Shown here piece after piece: positions 50,843 through 59,319 of a stretch of DNA of 64,000 nt. This DNA is from CAYGWX01 sp964353855 [NCBI: uncultured bacterium]. Lineage in GTDB: Bacteria; Edwardsbacteria; CAYGWX01. The first letter of the stretch is position 1. Each line of letters opens with the position of its first letter. The stretch is taken from contig CAYGWX010000008.1 of NCBI GenBank assembly GCA_964353855.1, forward strand, positions 1-64,000, read 5' to 3'. Below the pieces are notes generated by a model. The model saw only the letters and a list, made by a program, of their open reading frames with translations. It was not told the DNA's origin and did not search any database. Made by a program: the position numbers and the translations under genes.

Positions 50843-50871
50843 TTGACATTCCGTTCCTAAAATCGTATAAT
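50843..50871 (+). promoter_or_regulatory. Consensus promoter of the large Ycf48-like gene
   Basis: TTGACA (50843-50848), 17 bases, TATAAT (50866-50871): a perfect sigma-70 consensus. The leader is about 120 bases, includes a GGCC/GGCC hairpin near 50924-50938, and ends with GGAGGTGA before the ATG. Confidence 0.9.
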
Positions 50872-51000
50872 ATCTCTGTTGGAAAGGAATTCAAGAGCCG
50901 GGGAACGAGCCGCTTTATTTGTTTGGCCCATCGCCGGCCATCTTTCCCTTTCCGCATATCGAATGCCAGCCCCAAAGCCCTCATCAAACGGAGGTGACGC

Positions 51001-53097
51001 ATGCGTTTATTAAGATTTTCGCTGGGACTGTTCCTGGGGGTAGCGATCCCCGGCCTGGCGTCTGCCGGGTGGTACAACCAGACCCCGTTCAGGTCTCCTT
51101 ACGCGTTTCACTCGGTTCAGTTTCCGGGGAATGTCACCACCGGATACACCGTCGGATTCCAGGGCGCCATCCTGAAAACCACGAACGGCGGATCCAACTG
51201 GTCTGTCCTGCCCAGCGGAACCCCCCAAAGCCTGAACTGCGCCTCTTTCCCGGTGGACGTCCAGACCGGTTACGCCGTCGGGGATTCGGGCGTCTGCATC
51301 AAGACCACGGACAGCGGGGGGACCTGGACGATCCACAACACGGGCACCCAAAACATGCTCTACGGAGTCAGTTTCCCCCCGGGGAACCTCCAGACCGGAT
51401 ATGCCGTGGGACTGAACGGCACCATCGTCAAGACCACGGACGGCGGGGTCAGCTGGGTGCCCCAGAACTCGGGCACCCCGTATTATCTCCTCTCAGTCCA
51501 TTTCCCGGTGGATGCGAACACCGGCTACGCCTCCTCGAACAACGGCCTGGTCGTGAAGACCACCAATGGCGGGGCCAACTGGGCCCTGCTGACCACCAGC
51601 ACGCCCAACTGGCTGGGAGCGATCTATTTCCCGGGGAACACCCAGACCGGCTATGCCGCGGGAGGGAACGGCACGATCATCAAGACCACGAACGGGGGAG
51701 CGAACTGGGTCACGCAGAACTCCAACGTGGCCAACGCGATCTACGGGGTCTATTTCCTGGACGTCAACACCGGGTATTTTGTGGGGGCGCTCGGAAACAT
51801 CTGCAAGACCACGGACGGCGGGACGAACTGGGTCTGGCAGGACTCGGGCACCAACTTCTTCCTCTGGGGGGTACACTTCCCGCTGGATGCCCAGACCGGT
51901 TACGCCGTGGGGGTGAACGGCGCCATCCGCAAGACCACGGACGGCGGGGCCACCTGGCTCCTGCAAGCCAACCTCAAATTCCGGGACTTTTACTTCGTCC
52001 AATTCCCGGTGGATGACCAGACCGGGTATGTCGGAGGGCAGACGGACAGCCTGTACAAGACCACGGACAGGGGGGCCGATTGGAGGACCCAGGTCGCGGG
52101 CCCGGGAGGGGTAAGCCGTTTCCTGGCCTCGGCCTGTTTTCCGGTGGATCCCGTCACCGGCTACGCCGTGGGGAGTCAGGGTTCCATCGTGAAGACCACG
52201 AACGGCGGCTGGAACTGGACCCAGCTGTCCTCGGGCACCCTTCATCACCTTCGCTCGGTCCACTTTCCGACGAGCCCCCAGACCGGTTTCACCGTCGGGG
52301 ACTCCGGCACCATCCTGAGGACCGTGGACGGGGGAGGGAGCTGGCTGGTGCAGAGCGCGGGAACGAACCAGGCTTTATACTCGGTCCAGTTTCCCTCGGA
52401 TGCCCAGACCGGCTATGGCGTGGGTGCCGGCGGGACCATCCTCAAGACCACCAACTCCGGGTCAAACTGGGCCTCCCAATCCAGCGGGACCGGCAACGTC
52501 CTTAACTCGGTCTGGTTCCCCCTGGACGCTTTGACCGGCTACGCCACAGGCGAGTTGGGCACGCTCTTAAAGACCACCAACGGCGGCGCCAACTGGGCTC
52601 CCCTGAGCTCGGGCACGACCCATGCCCTTCGCTCGGTGAATTTCCCCTCGGATGCCCAGACCGGGTACGTGGTGGGGGCTATGGGCACCATCCTCAAGAC
52701 GACGGACGGGGGGACGACCTGGGGCCGCCAGGCCTCGGGCCTCCTCAACACCCTCAATGCTGTCCTGTTTCCGGTGAACGCCCAGACCGGGTTCGCGGTG
52801 GGGGATTCAGGAACCCTCCTGAGGACTTCGGATGGCGGCGGGGTAGGGGTGGAGGAAGAAAGCGGCCAGGGCCTGCGGGTCCTGAACCAAACCCTCGTAA
52901 CCGTCCCCAATCCATTCGTAGCCTACGCCACGGTCCCGGGACATGAGTCCGAACGTTTCGTCCTCTACGACATCTCCGGACGCCGGGTCGGAACCTACAA
53001 AGGCGTCCGCATCGGAGAGGGTCTCACTGCCGGTGTGTACTTCCTGAGACTCGAGGGCAAATCCTCCCGCCCGGTGAGGATCGTCAAGGTGAGATAA
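51001..53097 (+). CDS. Large secreted Ycf48/BNR-repeat protein with sorting-type C-terminal domain
   Basis: The 698-residue protein is a longer relative of that at 18753. A signal peptide is followed by about fifteen repeats of roughly 40 residues (G-Y-A-V-G, then G-T-I-x-K-T-T-x-G-G-x-x-W), enough for two or more Ycf48-like propellers. The tail has V-P-N-P-F, P-G-H-E-S-E-R-F, L-Y-D-I-S-G-R-R-V-G and G-V-Y-F-L-R-L. The repeats are also similar as DNA, so copy number can change by recombination. A consensus promoter and a full GGAGGTGA suggest high expression. Such proteins are probably exposed on the cell surface or released; the ligand is unknown. Confidence 0.87.
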   Translation: MRLLRFSLGLFLGVAIPGLASAGWYNQTPFRSPYAFHSVQFPGNVTTGYTVGFQGAILKTTNGGSNWSVLPSGTPQSLNCASFPVDVQTGYAVGDSGVCIKTTDSGGTWTIHNTGTQNMLYGVSFPPGNLQTGYAVGLNGTIVKTTDGGVSWVPQNSGTPYYLLSVHFPVDANTGYASSNNGLVVKTTNGGANWALLTTSTPNWLGAIYFPGNTQTGYAAGGNGTIIKTTNGGANWVTQNSNVANAIYGVYFLDVNTGYFVGALGNICKTTDGGTNWVWQDSGTNFFLWGVHFPLDAQTGYAVGVNGAIRKTTDGGATWLLQANLKFRDFYFVQFPVDDQTGYVGGQTDSLYKTTDRGADWRTQVAGPGGVSRFLASACFPVDPVTGYAVGSQGSIVKTTNGGWNWTQLSSGTLHHLRSVHFPTSPQTGFTVGDSGTILRTVDGGGSWLVQSAGTNQALYSVQFPSDAQTGYGVGAGGTILKTTNSGSNWASQSSGTGNVLNSVWFPLDALTGYATGELGTLLKTTNGGANWAPLSSGTTHALRSVNFPSDAQTGYVVGAMGTILKTTDGGTTWGRQASGLLNTLNAVLFPVNAQTGFAVGDSGTLLRTSDGGGVGVEEESGQGLRVLNQTLVTVPNPFVAYATVPGHESERFVLYDISGRRVGTYKGVRIGEGLTAGVYFLRLEGKSSRPVRIVKVR

Positions 53098-53121
53098 GGC
53101 TGGAAAGACGTTCCGGTTGCG

Positions 53122-53162
53122 GTCAAAGGGGCGGGATCTTAAGAGGATCCCGCCCCTTTGAC
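53122..53162. terminator. Long perfect inverted repeat, probable terminator
   Basis: A perfect 17-base stem, GTCAAAGGGGCGGGATC (53122-53138) with its complement at 53146-53162, has a 7-base loop. Only a short T-tract (GTTTT) follows. Confidence 0.7.
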
Positions 53163-53183
53163 ATCGTTTTGCTGACGGAAGGC

Positions 53184-53212
53184 TTGAAAAACCCGAATTA
53201 TTTATGTATAAT
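53184..53212 (+). promoter_or_regulatory. Promoter of the porin-cytochrome cluster, leaderless
   Basis: TTGAAA (53184-53189), 17 bases, TATAAT (53207-53212). The -10 box overlaps an upstream in-frame ATG at 53204, so translation must start at 53219 or 53228; transcription is expected to start about at the ATG at 53219. Confidence 0.75.
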
Positions 53213-53218
53213 TGCCCC

Positions 53219-54454
53219 ATGCGCAGGATGAAAGGATTCTGGCCGCTCGCTGGGCTCTTAGCCTTCTCCCTTTTACTGGCAGGAATCGCCGGGGCCGGAC
53301 AAATATCCGGCCAGGCGGGATTAGCCCTCTACGATTATCAATCCCAGGTTCCTGATACCATAGGCTCCTCCCAACCGACCGCATCCAATCATCTTATTTC
53401 CAGCCAAGTCCTCAACCTGGACATCCGTGATATCGGGACGTACGGGCTCACCTTCCATGCGTTCCTGCGGAATACGAACCGTCTGGCCCCCTCGGATTCC
53501 ACGGGCAGTTTTTTCCGGCTCTACGGCGCCTACCTGGACTACCGCCGGGCCGGCGCTCCTTTTCATCTCCGGGCCGGGAGGCAGTACGCCGTGGTCGGGA
53601 TCGCCAGCGGAACGATGGACGGGCTTAAGGCCCGTTACGACCTTAACCGGCGTGTTTCGCTGACCGGGTTCGCCGGCCTGGAATCCCCCTCCGATTCCCT
53701 GAGGGCCTCCTCCTGGAAGGACGGGGGCATGGCGGGAGCAGAGGTCTCCCTGAGGTTGCCCCGGGAGAGTTATCTCTCCCTTTCCGGATGGCAGTTGAAC
53801 CGGTATGGCGCGCTGGCCAAGCGAAGGGTGGGGGGAGATTGGGTCACCGGGATGGTTCCGGGGACCGACCTTTCGGGCCACTTAGAGGGGGACCTGATCA
53901 AAAACCGCCTTCATCGCGCGGTTTGGCGGGCGGAGTACCATTCCTGGCAGAGGTTTTCGCTCTTCGCACGATATGAGTATCGCAAGCCGGTCTTCGGCGA
54001 GGGCTCGATCTTCAATACGTTCCAAATCTCGTCCAACCAGGAGGCCGGGGCCGGGCTGAGCCTCAAGGCGTGGAGGGGCCTGTCTTTGTCCGGGGAAGCC
54101 GCCAGGGAGTTCTTCGACAGCGACCGCGCCAACCGCTTATCCCTCACCGCCCAGTCCGGGCGAGGTTCGATCGCCTATATCCGCCGAACCGGTTGGAGCA
54201 GGCGCTCCTGGGACCTCGCCCTGAATGGAGACCGCCCCCTGAGCGACCGGGTGGATGTCGGGGCGACGTTCAATTACACGAAGTACGAAGACCGGGCCGA
54301 TCCCGCGATCCTGGATTACACCTTCACCGGGATCGCCCGACTGGGTTTCAGGATCTCGAAAGGACTCCTGATCACCACGGATGTCGAGAACCTGGTGAAC
54401 CCGAATTACCTCCAGAACACCCGGTTCCTGGTCCGGGCGTTGTACGATTTTTAG
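53219..54454 (+). CDS. Outer-membrane beta-barrel protein, putative porin of a cytochrome conduit
   Basis: A signal peptide (L-A-G-L-L-A-F-S-L-L-L-A-G-I-A-G-A) precedes a protein of about 385 residues made of alternating hydrophobic and polar strands with many aromatic and Arg residues. It ends in A-L-Y-D-F, a normal outer-membrane barrel terminus. I find no plug domain. It is the first gene of a tight three-gene set with two multihaem cytochromes (8 and 20 bases apart), the arrangement of porin-cytochrome complexes that move electrons across the outer membrane. That role is inferred from context and topology, not from a family match. Confidence 0.75.
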   Translation: MRRMKGFWPLAGLLAFSLLLAGIAGAGQISGQAGLALYDYQSQVPDTIGSSQPTASNHLISSQVLNLDIRDIGTYGLTFHAFLRNTNRLAPSDSTGSFFRLYGAYLDYRRAGAPFHLRAGRQYAVVGIASGTMDGLKARYDLNRRVSLTGFAGLESPSDSLRASSWKDGGMAGAEVSLRLPRESYLSLSGWQLNRYGALAKRRVGGDWVTGMVPGTDLSGHLEGDLIKNRLHRAVWRAEYHSWQRFSLFARYEYRKPVFGEGSIFNTFQISSNQEAGAGLSLKAWRGLSLSGEAAREFFDSDRANRLSLTAQSGRGSIAYIRRTGWSRRSWDLALNGDRPLSDRVDVGATFNYTKYEDRADPAILDYTFTGIARLGFRISKGLLITTDVENLVNPNYLQNTRFLVRALYDF

Positions 54455-54461
54455 CGTCTTT

Positions 54462-55352
54462 ATGGATTCCTTTTCACGAAGGCAGTTGTGTTTGCTTTTG
54501 ATTTTGCTCCCGGGACTCGCCCTCTCAGGTTGGGCCGGGCATCGGGTACCGCGCAATTCCCATAAGCTTCACGCCGACCAGGGAATGGACTGCACGGCCT
54601 GCCATCCCAACATCGAAGAGAGCACCCTGGCCTCGGACGATAACTCCCCCAGGATGAAGACCGAGTGCCAACCCTGCCACGCGGACTGGATGGACAAAAA
54701 AGAATGCGACCGCTGCCACTATAAACCCGTGGATTCCACGACCCAGGCGCCCTACGAGAACGAGATCCCGAACTACCACCTGAGCCACAAGGTGCATTTC
54801 GCCGAGCAGAAGATGGCCTGTAAGGACTGCCACCCGAACGGGGAAACCGTGGATTACGGCGTGCTTGTCACCACCTCCAAGAAGGCCTCCTGCCTGACCT
54901 GCCATGATGACCGGAAATCGTCTTCGGCCTGCGCTTACTGCCATCCCGTCATCCCCTGGCCCCAGACGCATAATGCCTCCTGGCGTAAGACCCACGGAAT
55001 CCGGGCAAGGGCGAACCCGGCTGATTGTCAGACCTGCCATCCCAGGGAGGACTCCTGCCTGGTCTGCCACCGGTCCGGGAACGAGCGACCGGCCAGCCAC
55101 GACCGCAACTACGTCTATAGCCACTGGCAGAGCGCGCGGGGCAAGGAGAACAATTGCGCCACCTGTCACGATACCCGGACGTTCTGCCAGCCCTGTCACA
55201 TTACGACGGCGAGCATCCAGCCCCGCTCCCACGTGTCCTTCGACTGGGTCCCGAGCGGGCACGTCCGCCAAGCCCGGATGGACCTGGAGCGATGCGCATC
55301 CTGCCACGACACCCGAAGCCCGGATTGTCTGAGATGTCACAAGAACCGATAG
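54462..55352 (+). CDS. Periplasmic multihaem c-type cytochrome, 12 C-x-x-C-H sites
   Basis: A signal peptide (L-L-L-I-L-L-P-G-L-A-L-S-G-W-A-G) is followed by twelve C-x-x-C-H haem sites, from C-T-A-C-H and C-Q-P-C-H to C-A-S-C-H and C-L-R-C-H, spread over the whole mature chain. Several extra His residues can serve as distal ligands (for example in Y-H-L-S-H-K-V-H-F). With about 265 mature residues this is one haem per 22 residues, a densely packed molecular wire. It lies between the barrel gene and an outer-membrane-type cytochrome gene, which fits the periplasmic part of an electron conduit. Confidence 0.9.
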   Translation: MDSFSRRQLCLLLILLPGLALSGWAGHRVPRNSHKLHADQGMDCTACHPNIEESTLASDDNSPRMKTECQPCHADWMDKKECDRCHYKPVDSTTQAPYENEIPNYHLSHKVHFAEQKMACKDCHPNGETVDYGVLVTTSKKASCLTCHDDRKSSSACAYCHPVIPWPQTHNASWRKTHGIRARANPADCQTCHPREDSCLVCHRSGNERPASHDRNYVYSHWQSARGKENNCATCHDTRTFCQPCHITTASIQPRSHVSFDWVPSGHVRQARMDLERCASCHDTRSPDCLRCHKNR

Positions 55353-55371
55353 CCGGCAGGAGGGCAGGGCC

Positions 55372-56778
55372 ATGAACAATCGGAGGGCGAAGGTCGTTGT
55401 CCTTCCGGCCTTGCTCCTGATGATCCTTCTCCCCTTTGGGTGCAGCCGGAGGAGAGATGTCTTCACCAACCCCAAGTCCCCTCATGTCGCGGGATGGAAC
55501 GAGGAGTTCTCACCCAACTTCCACGGCATCTTCGTGAAGCGGGACGGCGGGCCCTTTGGGTGCATCACCTGCCATGCCGTGAGCCAGACGGATTCGTCCA
55601 GCTACTGCTTCACCAATTGCCACTACGGCCCCTCGGGACGGCCCCATCCTCCGGCATGGACGGATTCGTCCACGGCCGAGTTTCACGGGATCCGGGTGGT
55701 GAACTACGGGCTGAACACCGTGGTCAACGGCCGGACCCGGCCTTGTACGGACTGCCATTACGTGGACAACAAGGACACGCTCTCCTGGTGCTTCCGGGCC
55801 TGCCACGACGGTCCGGTGGGCGCGAACCGGCCTCCCCGGAATCCAACGCTTCGGGGCCACCGCGAAGCCTGGAAGACGGCGGCCAATCCCCGCTCGCTCA
55901 TCTTCCACGGGAACTACGTGGCCTCCGCGGGCTTCGCTTACTGCAAGGACTGCCACGGGTCCGATTTCCAGGGCGGGATCGGCCCCTCCTGCGGAAAGCC
56001 AGGCTGCCACGACTTCGGGGGCGGCTACACCTTCTTCCCGCACCCGTCATACTGGAAGACGGATTCTTCCTCTCAGGGGTTCCACGGCCGCTTCGTGCTT
56101 CAAAAGGGGAAAGGCATCTGCCAGGCCTGCCACGGAAAAGATTTCGATGGTAAATATAACCAAAAGCCTTGTTTCCCCTGTCATGACTATCCCCATCCGG
56201 CTCCGGCCATCTATAATGACACCCTCCAGGACAGATTCCACGGAAGACAACTCTGGCGTTTCGGCAACGAAGCCTGCAAGGTCTGCCACGGGGACACCTC
56301 GACCCTGTTCCGAGGGGGACGGGTGAATGTGGGCTGTCTCACTCTCGCCTGCCATCCCGGGGGGTCGGCCCATGGTCTGCCAGGACCCTCCACGCGTTGG
56401 AAACAAGGGCCCCGGACCAATCCTCTCTGGCATGGGAATCAAGTGGGGCGGGATGGCTTTGCAGCCTGTCGTACCTGCCATGGAGCCAATTTCGATTATA
56501 GCGCGCAAGGCTTAGGGCATGGATGCGCATACTTCAACCCTCCCTGCCACGAGCAATACCAGTTTAAACAATACGGGATCAGTCCCCATGAAACACGGGC
56601 CTGGAACAGAGGGGATACCCTTCCTCCGCCTCAGGATACGACCCATGCCTGGTGGGTCAACGCAGTCCGGCACCACACTTATACCGATTGCACCTATTGC
56701 CACTTCTCCGCGACCCACTACTGGCGCGACGGAACCCAGGTGTCCAGTTGCCAACCCTCCTGTTGCCACGGATTTTGA
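55372..56778 (+). CDS. Multihaem cytochrome lipoprotein with C-x-x-C-H and long-spaced C-H sites
   Basis: The 468-residue protein has a lipoprotein signal (L-L-P-F-G-C). About eight normal C-x-x-C-H sites are mixed with unusual ones: C-F-T-N-C-H and C-F-R-A-C-H (three between), C-G-K-P-G-C-H and C-L-T-L-A-C-H (four between), C-A-Y-F-N-P-P-C-H (six between), and a final C-Q-P-S-C-C-H. Such long-spaced sites are known in Geobacter-type cytochromes and need special haem lyases. Three F-H-G-x-x-V/F motifs accompany the haem sites. As a likely outer-surface lipoprotein it would be the terminal partner of the porin-cytochrome set. Part of its 3' end is duplicated at 59320. Confidence 0.88.
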   Translation: MNNRRAKVVVLPALLLMILLPFGCSRRRDVFTNPKSPHVAGWNEEFSPNFHGIFVKRDGGPFGCITCHAVSQTDSSSYCFTNCHYGPSGRPHPPAWTDSSTAEFHGIRVVNYGLNTVVNGRTRPCTDCHYVDNKDTLSWCFRACHDGPVGANRPPRNPTLRGHREAWKTAANPRSLIFHGNYVASAGFAYCKDCHGSDFQGGIGPSCGKPGCHDFGGGYTFFPHPSYWKTDSSSQGFHGRFVLQKGKGICQACHGKDFDGKYNQKPCFPCHDYPHPAPAIYNDTLQDRFHGRQLWRFGNEACKVCHGDTSTLFRGGRVNVGCLTLACHPGGSAHGLPGPSTRWKQGPRTNPLWHGNQVGRDGFAACRTCHGANFDYSAQGLGHGCAYFNPPCHEQYQFKQYGISPHETRAWNRGDTLPPPQDTTHAWWVNAVRHHTYTDCTYCHFSATHYWRDGTQVSSCQPSCCHGF

Positions 56779-56830
56779 TAGGCGCATTCCCACTCTGGCA
56801 ACTATCCCTGGCCTGGCTCCAACACTGATT

Positions 56831-56865
56831 CCCCTCCCCGGTCTGTAAAGGCTTTCGGGGAGGGG
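56831..56865 (+). terminator. Inverted repeat after the cytochrome cluster
   Basis: CCCCTCCCCG (56831-56840) pairs perfectly with CGGGGAGGGG (56856-56865) around a 15-base loop. No T-run follows directly, so termination strength is uncertain. Confidence 0.5.
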
Positions 56866-56947
56866 AAATGGGGGTCTTCTGCGCTTTCTTAAACCATTTA
56901 CAGACCTCTCCTTGGTAACGATGTCTTGGTGCACCAACCGAAGCCAC

Positions 56948-56976
56948 TTGACAAATCCTGGTATTTGTGTTACTAT
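56948..56976 (+). promoter_or_regulatory. Promoter upstream of an untranslated region and AraC-like gene
   Basis: TTGACA (56948-56953), 17 bases, TACTAT (56971-56976). The predicted start lies about 225 bases before the AraC-like coding region. Confidence 0.65.
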
Positions 56977-56982
56977 ATTGAG

Positions 56983-57209
56983 ATGATTTACTAAGATAAT
57001 TACTTGATTTCCGGTCGGGTAGATGACCCAGTCGAGGAAGGTAACATAGAGAGGTCTTGTGTAAGGGGCTAAGTTGAAGACCGTGACAAGGTGGTCTCAG
57101 AGGATGGTCAGGGAGGAGGGTACTCTTTCTCTGGGCCTTTTTGTCTTTTGGGGCAGTCGCCTTGAATTTAATTCAGGGTCGGTGCTTCTTTTTATTCTTG
57201 AGAGGGCCT
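56983..57209 (+). other. Long leader or non-coding RNA, no gene recognised
   Basis: No good reading frame is seen. The sequence can form a GGGT/ACCC hairpin near 57018-57031 and another purine-rich structure towards 57120. It could be a structured leader of the AraC-like gene or a separate RNA; I match it to no family. Confidence 0.35.
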
Positions 57210-57635
57210 TTGGTTAACAGGAAATCAGGAGAGACTCCGAAGGGAGAGACGAAGCCCAAGGAGGTTTCCTGGAAGCTCCGCTGGGCGTTCACCCAGGCCG
57301 AGGAGATGGAACTGAGGGACCTCTGTCTGGAGAAACTATCCGCTGAGGCCGGACTCTCCAAATGTTACCTCTCGCGGAACTTCCCGCTCATCGCAGGCTA
57401 CTCCTTTGAGGAGTATCGGAAGAACCGGCGCATCACCGAGACCAAGAGGTTGCTCACCGAGACACCCATGTTCCTGGAGCAAATCGCCTTCGCTCTCGGT
57501 TTCGCCCGCTTGGAGGATTTCACCATTTTTGGGGAGGAGACGACGGGGTACAAGCCGAAAGCCTTCCGGGACTACTACGTGGCGAATGGGAGGTTCCCGC
57601 CTGACAAGGGGGGTGCAACAAAACCGCTAAAATAG
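57210..57635 (+). CDS. AraC-type helix-turn-helix protein, short
   Basis: The C-terminal 100 residues resemble an AraC/XylS DNA-binding domain: L-S-A-E-A-G-L-S-K-C-Y-L-S-R-N-F as first helix-turn-helix, Y-R-K-N-R-R-I-T-E-T-K-R-L-L, then I-A-F-A-L-G-F-A-R-L-E-D-F as second, and Y-K-P-K-A-F-R-D-Y at the end. There is no sensor domain. The frame is open from 57141; I favour the TTG at 57210 behind GAGAGGG, but the start is uncertain. It may regulate the neighbouring secreted-protein or cytochrome genes. Confidence 0.65.
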   Translation: MVNRKSGETPKGETKPKEVSWKLRWAFTQAEEMELRDLCLEKLSAEAGLSKCYLSRNFPLIAGYSFEEYRKNRRITETKRLLTETPMFLEQIAFALGFARLEDFTIFGEETTGYKPKAFRDYYVANGRFPPDKGGATKPLK

Positions 57636-57658
57636 CATTAAAACCGCACTTTTCGCAA

Positions 57659-57687
57659 TTGACTTCGCCCGCGGTTTGGGGTACAAT
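57659..57687 (+). promoter_or_regulatory. Promoter of the BNR-like secreted protein gene
   Basis: TTGACT (57659-57664), 17 bases, TACAAT (57682-57687); leader about 72 bases ending in AGGAGG. Confidence 0.8.
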
Positions 57688-57765
57688 TGCCTGGTTGCGG
57701 GCGGGGCGATTTCTCGGCCTCAGCCTTAACTGCACCCTGTTGTTTAATTAAAGGAGGATCAGAAA

Positions 57766-59211
57766 ATGAAGAAGACGTTAGTGGTAGTCTTAATGTGCGG
57801 AGCCCTCTTGCTCCTTGCGGTTACCTCCCTTTTCGCCCAGTGGCAGCCCGATCAGTGGTTAGCCAACGGTCCAAACGTCTCTGGCTGCAATGCTTGGTGG
57901 ATCGGCAGCGTAAACAATTACGTCCATGCCGTTTATACCTTAATCGGCCCCACCAGTAATAGTGTTGCCTATCGGAGATCCACCAATGGCGGAGTGAATT
58001 GGCTTTCCGAAGTAACGCTGTGGCCTTCGGAGAACGCCTTACCTCCTTTCCCTTCTGTGGTTCCAGACTTTCAAAGAGTTCATGTCGTGGCATACTATAT
58101 AACCGTTACTAATCCGGATAATAGTAATTTTTACTACCGCCGCTCTCCGGATCAAGGTGCTTCCTGGGAAAATGCGCAAATTGTGATTCCAGGGCCTTAC
58201 GCTAATCCACCTCCTTGCGCTGCGGAATCCAATGGCAAGGTTCATGCCGTAGGCTGTGTGGGGCAAAGCACGACTTACATTTATTACAATCGCTCCATTG
58301 ATTCAGGAACAACCTGGGGTACGGCGATTTCTCTTAACGCTGGTTCGGGACCAACCATTGCTGCACAAGACCCCAGAGTCCACTTGGCTTATTTAGGTGC
58401 CGATGGGCTTTACTATCGGCGCTCTCTGGATAATGGGGTAACCTGGCAGCCGCCAGTCAAACTTTTCAGTTACCCCTGGCCTTGCGATTACCCCTCCATT
58501 AGGGCCCGTAATTTAAACGTCTATATCGCTTGCAGTCGTTACGAAAGCACAAGCGGTCATGACCAAATCTTCGTTCTCCAATCCAACAATGGTGGCGCAT
58601 CATGGGGGTCGCCCGTTCAAGTCACAAATAACCCTTACGATTCCAGGTATCCAAACCTTGCTGTTTCCGGAAACTTTCTCCATATGACTTGGTGCCTGGA
58701 TAACGCTAACGGCCATAACCTTTACTATTCCCGCAGGGCCCTTGCTCCGGGTTCGCCGTGGGTTCCATTCACGCAGTTAACCTCGGACAATGGCGCTTAT
58801 TACCCTTCTACTTCGGTCGGAGGTGGAAGGGTAGATGTAGACTGGAACGATTGGGGTTCTCAACTATTGTACAAACGCAATCCCACGGGCGATCAAAGTG
58901 GTGGAGGCATTACTGACGGCGGCTCGCGTTGGCCAGCGGACAGCACCTCCGCTACTTCTGCAGTCGAAGAATCTCCTCCGATTAAAGTTCAGGGCTTGCC
59001 TGACACTTACGAGATTTCTCCCAATCCCTTTGTCTACTCAGCCTCGATCCCAGGCCACGAGGCCGAGCGCTTTGTCCTTTACGATGTTTCCGGTAGACAG
59101 GTGGGAAATTATCAGGGTAACCGAATCGGGTCCGATGTTCGTCCAGGGGTTTACTTCCTCAAGGTGGAAGCCAAGAACTCCACACTGTTGCGGATTGTAA
59201 AGCTGAGATAG
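57766..59211 (+). CDS. Secreted BNR/sialidase-like propeller with sorting-type C-terminal domain
   Basis: A signal peptide (cleavage near L-F-A-Q) is followed by BNR-like repeats with Asp-box motifs (S-T-N-G-G-V-N-W, S-P-D-Q-G-A-S-W, S-I-D-S-G-T-T-W, S-L-D-N-G-V-T-W, S-N-N-G-G-A-S-W) that build a sialidase-like propeller. No complete set of sialidase catalytic residues is seen, so it may only bind. The tail (S-P-N-P-F, P-G-H-E-A-E-R-F, L-Y-D-V-S-G-R-Q-V-G, G-V-Y-F-L-K) matches that of the two Ycf48-like proteins. Base composition is lower in G and C than the neighbours. AGGAGG stands before the ATG. Confidence 0.87.
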   Translation: MKKTLVVVLMCGALLLLAVTSLFAQWQPDQWLANGPNVSGCNAWWIGSVNNYVHAVYTLIGPTSNSVAYRRSTNGGVNWLSEVTLWPSENALPPFPSVVPDFQRVHVVAYYITVTNPDNSNFYYRRSPDQGASWENAQIVIPGPYANPPPCAAESNGKVHAVGCVGQSTTYIYYNRSIDSGTTWGTAISLNAGSGPTIAAQDPRVHLAYLGADGLYYRRSLDNGVTWQPPVKLFSYPWPCDYPSIRARNLNVYIACSRYESTSGHDQIFVLQSNNGGASWGSPVQVTNNPYDSRYPNLAVSGNFLHMTWCLDNANGHNLYYSRRALAPGSPWVPFTQLTSDNGAYYPSTSVGGGRVDVDWNDWGSQLLYKRNPTGDQSGGGITDGGSRWPADSTSATSAVEESPPIKVQGLPDTYEISPNPFVYSASIPGHEAERFVLYDVSGRQVGNYQGNRIGSDVRPGVYFLKVEAKNSTLLRIVKLR

Positions 59212-59240
59212 TTAGGCAATCCATCGTCAGTATCCTAAAG

Positions 59241-59276
59241 AAAGGGCGATCTTTGGATCGCCCTTTCTTTTTGTTT
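59241..59276 (+). terminator. Terminator after BNR-like gene
   Basis: AAAGGGCGATC pairs with GATCGCCCTTT around TTTG, followed by CTTTTTGTTT. Confidence 0.88.
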
Positions 59277-59319
59277 ACTTGTAGTGTCTGAGGCCTCCAG
59301 TCCGCGTTCCGTAGTTTTA

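Noticed and set aside
53204-53218. ATG at 53204 as start of the porin gene
   Set aside because: It overlaps the -10 box of the gene's own promoter, so it cannot be in the message.
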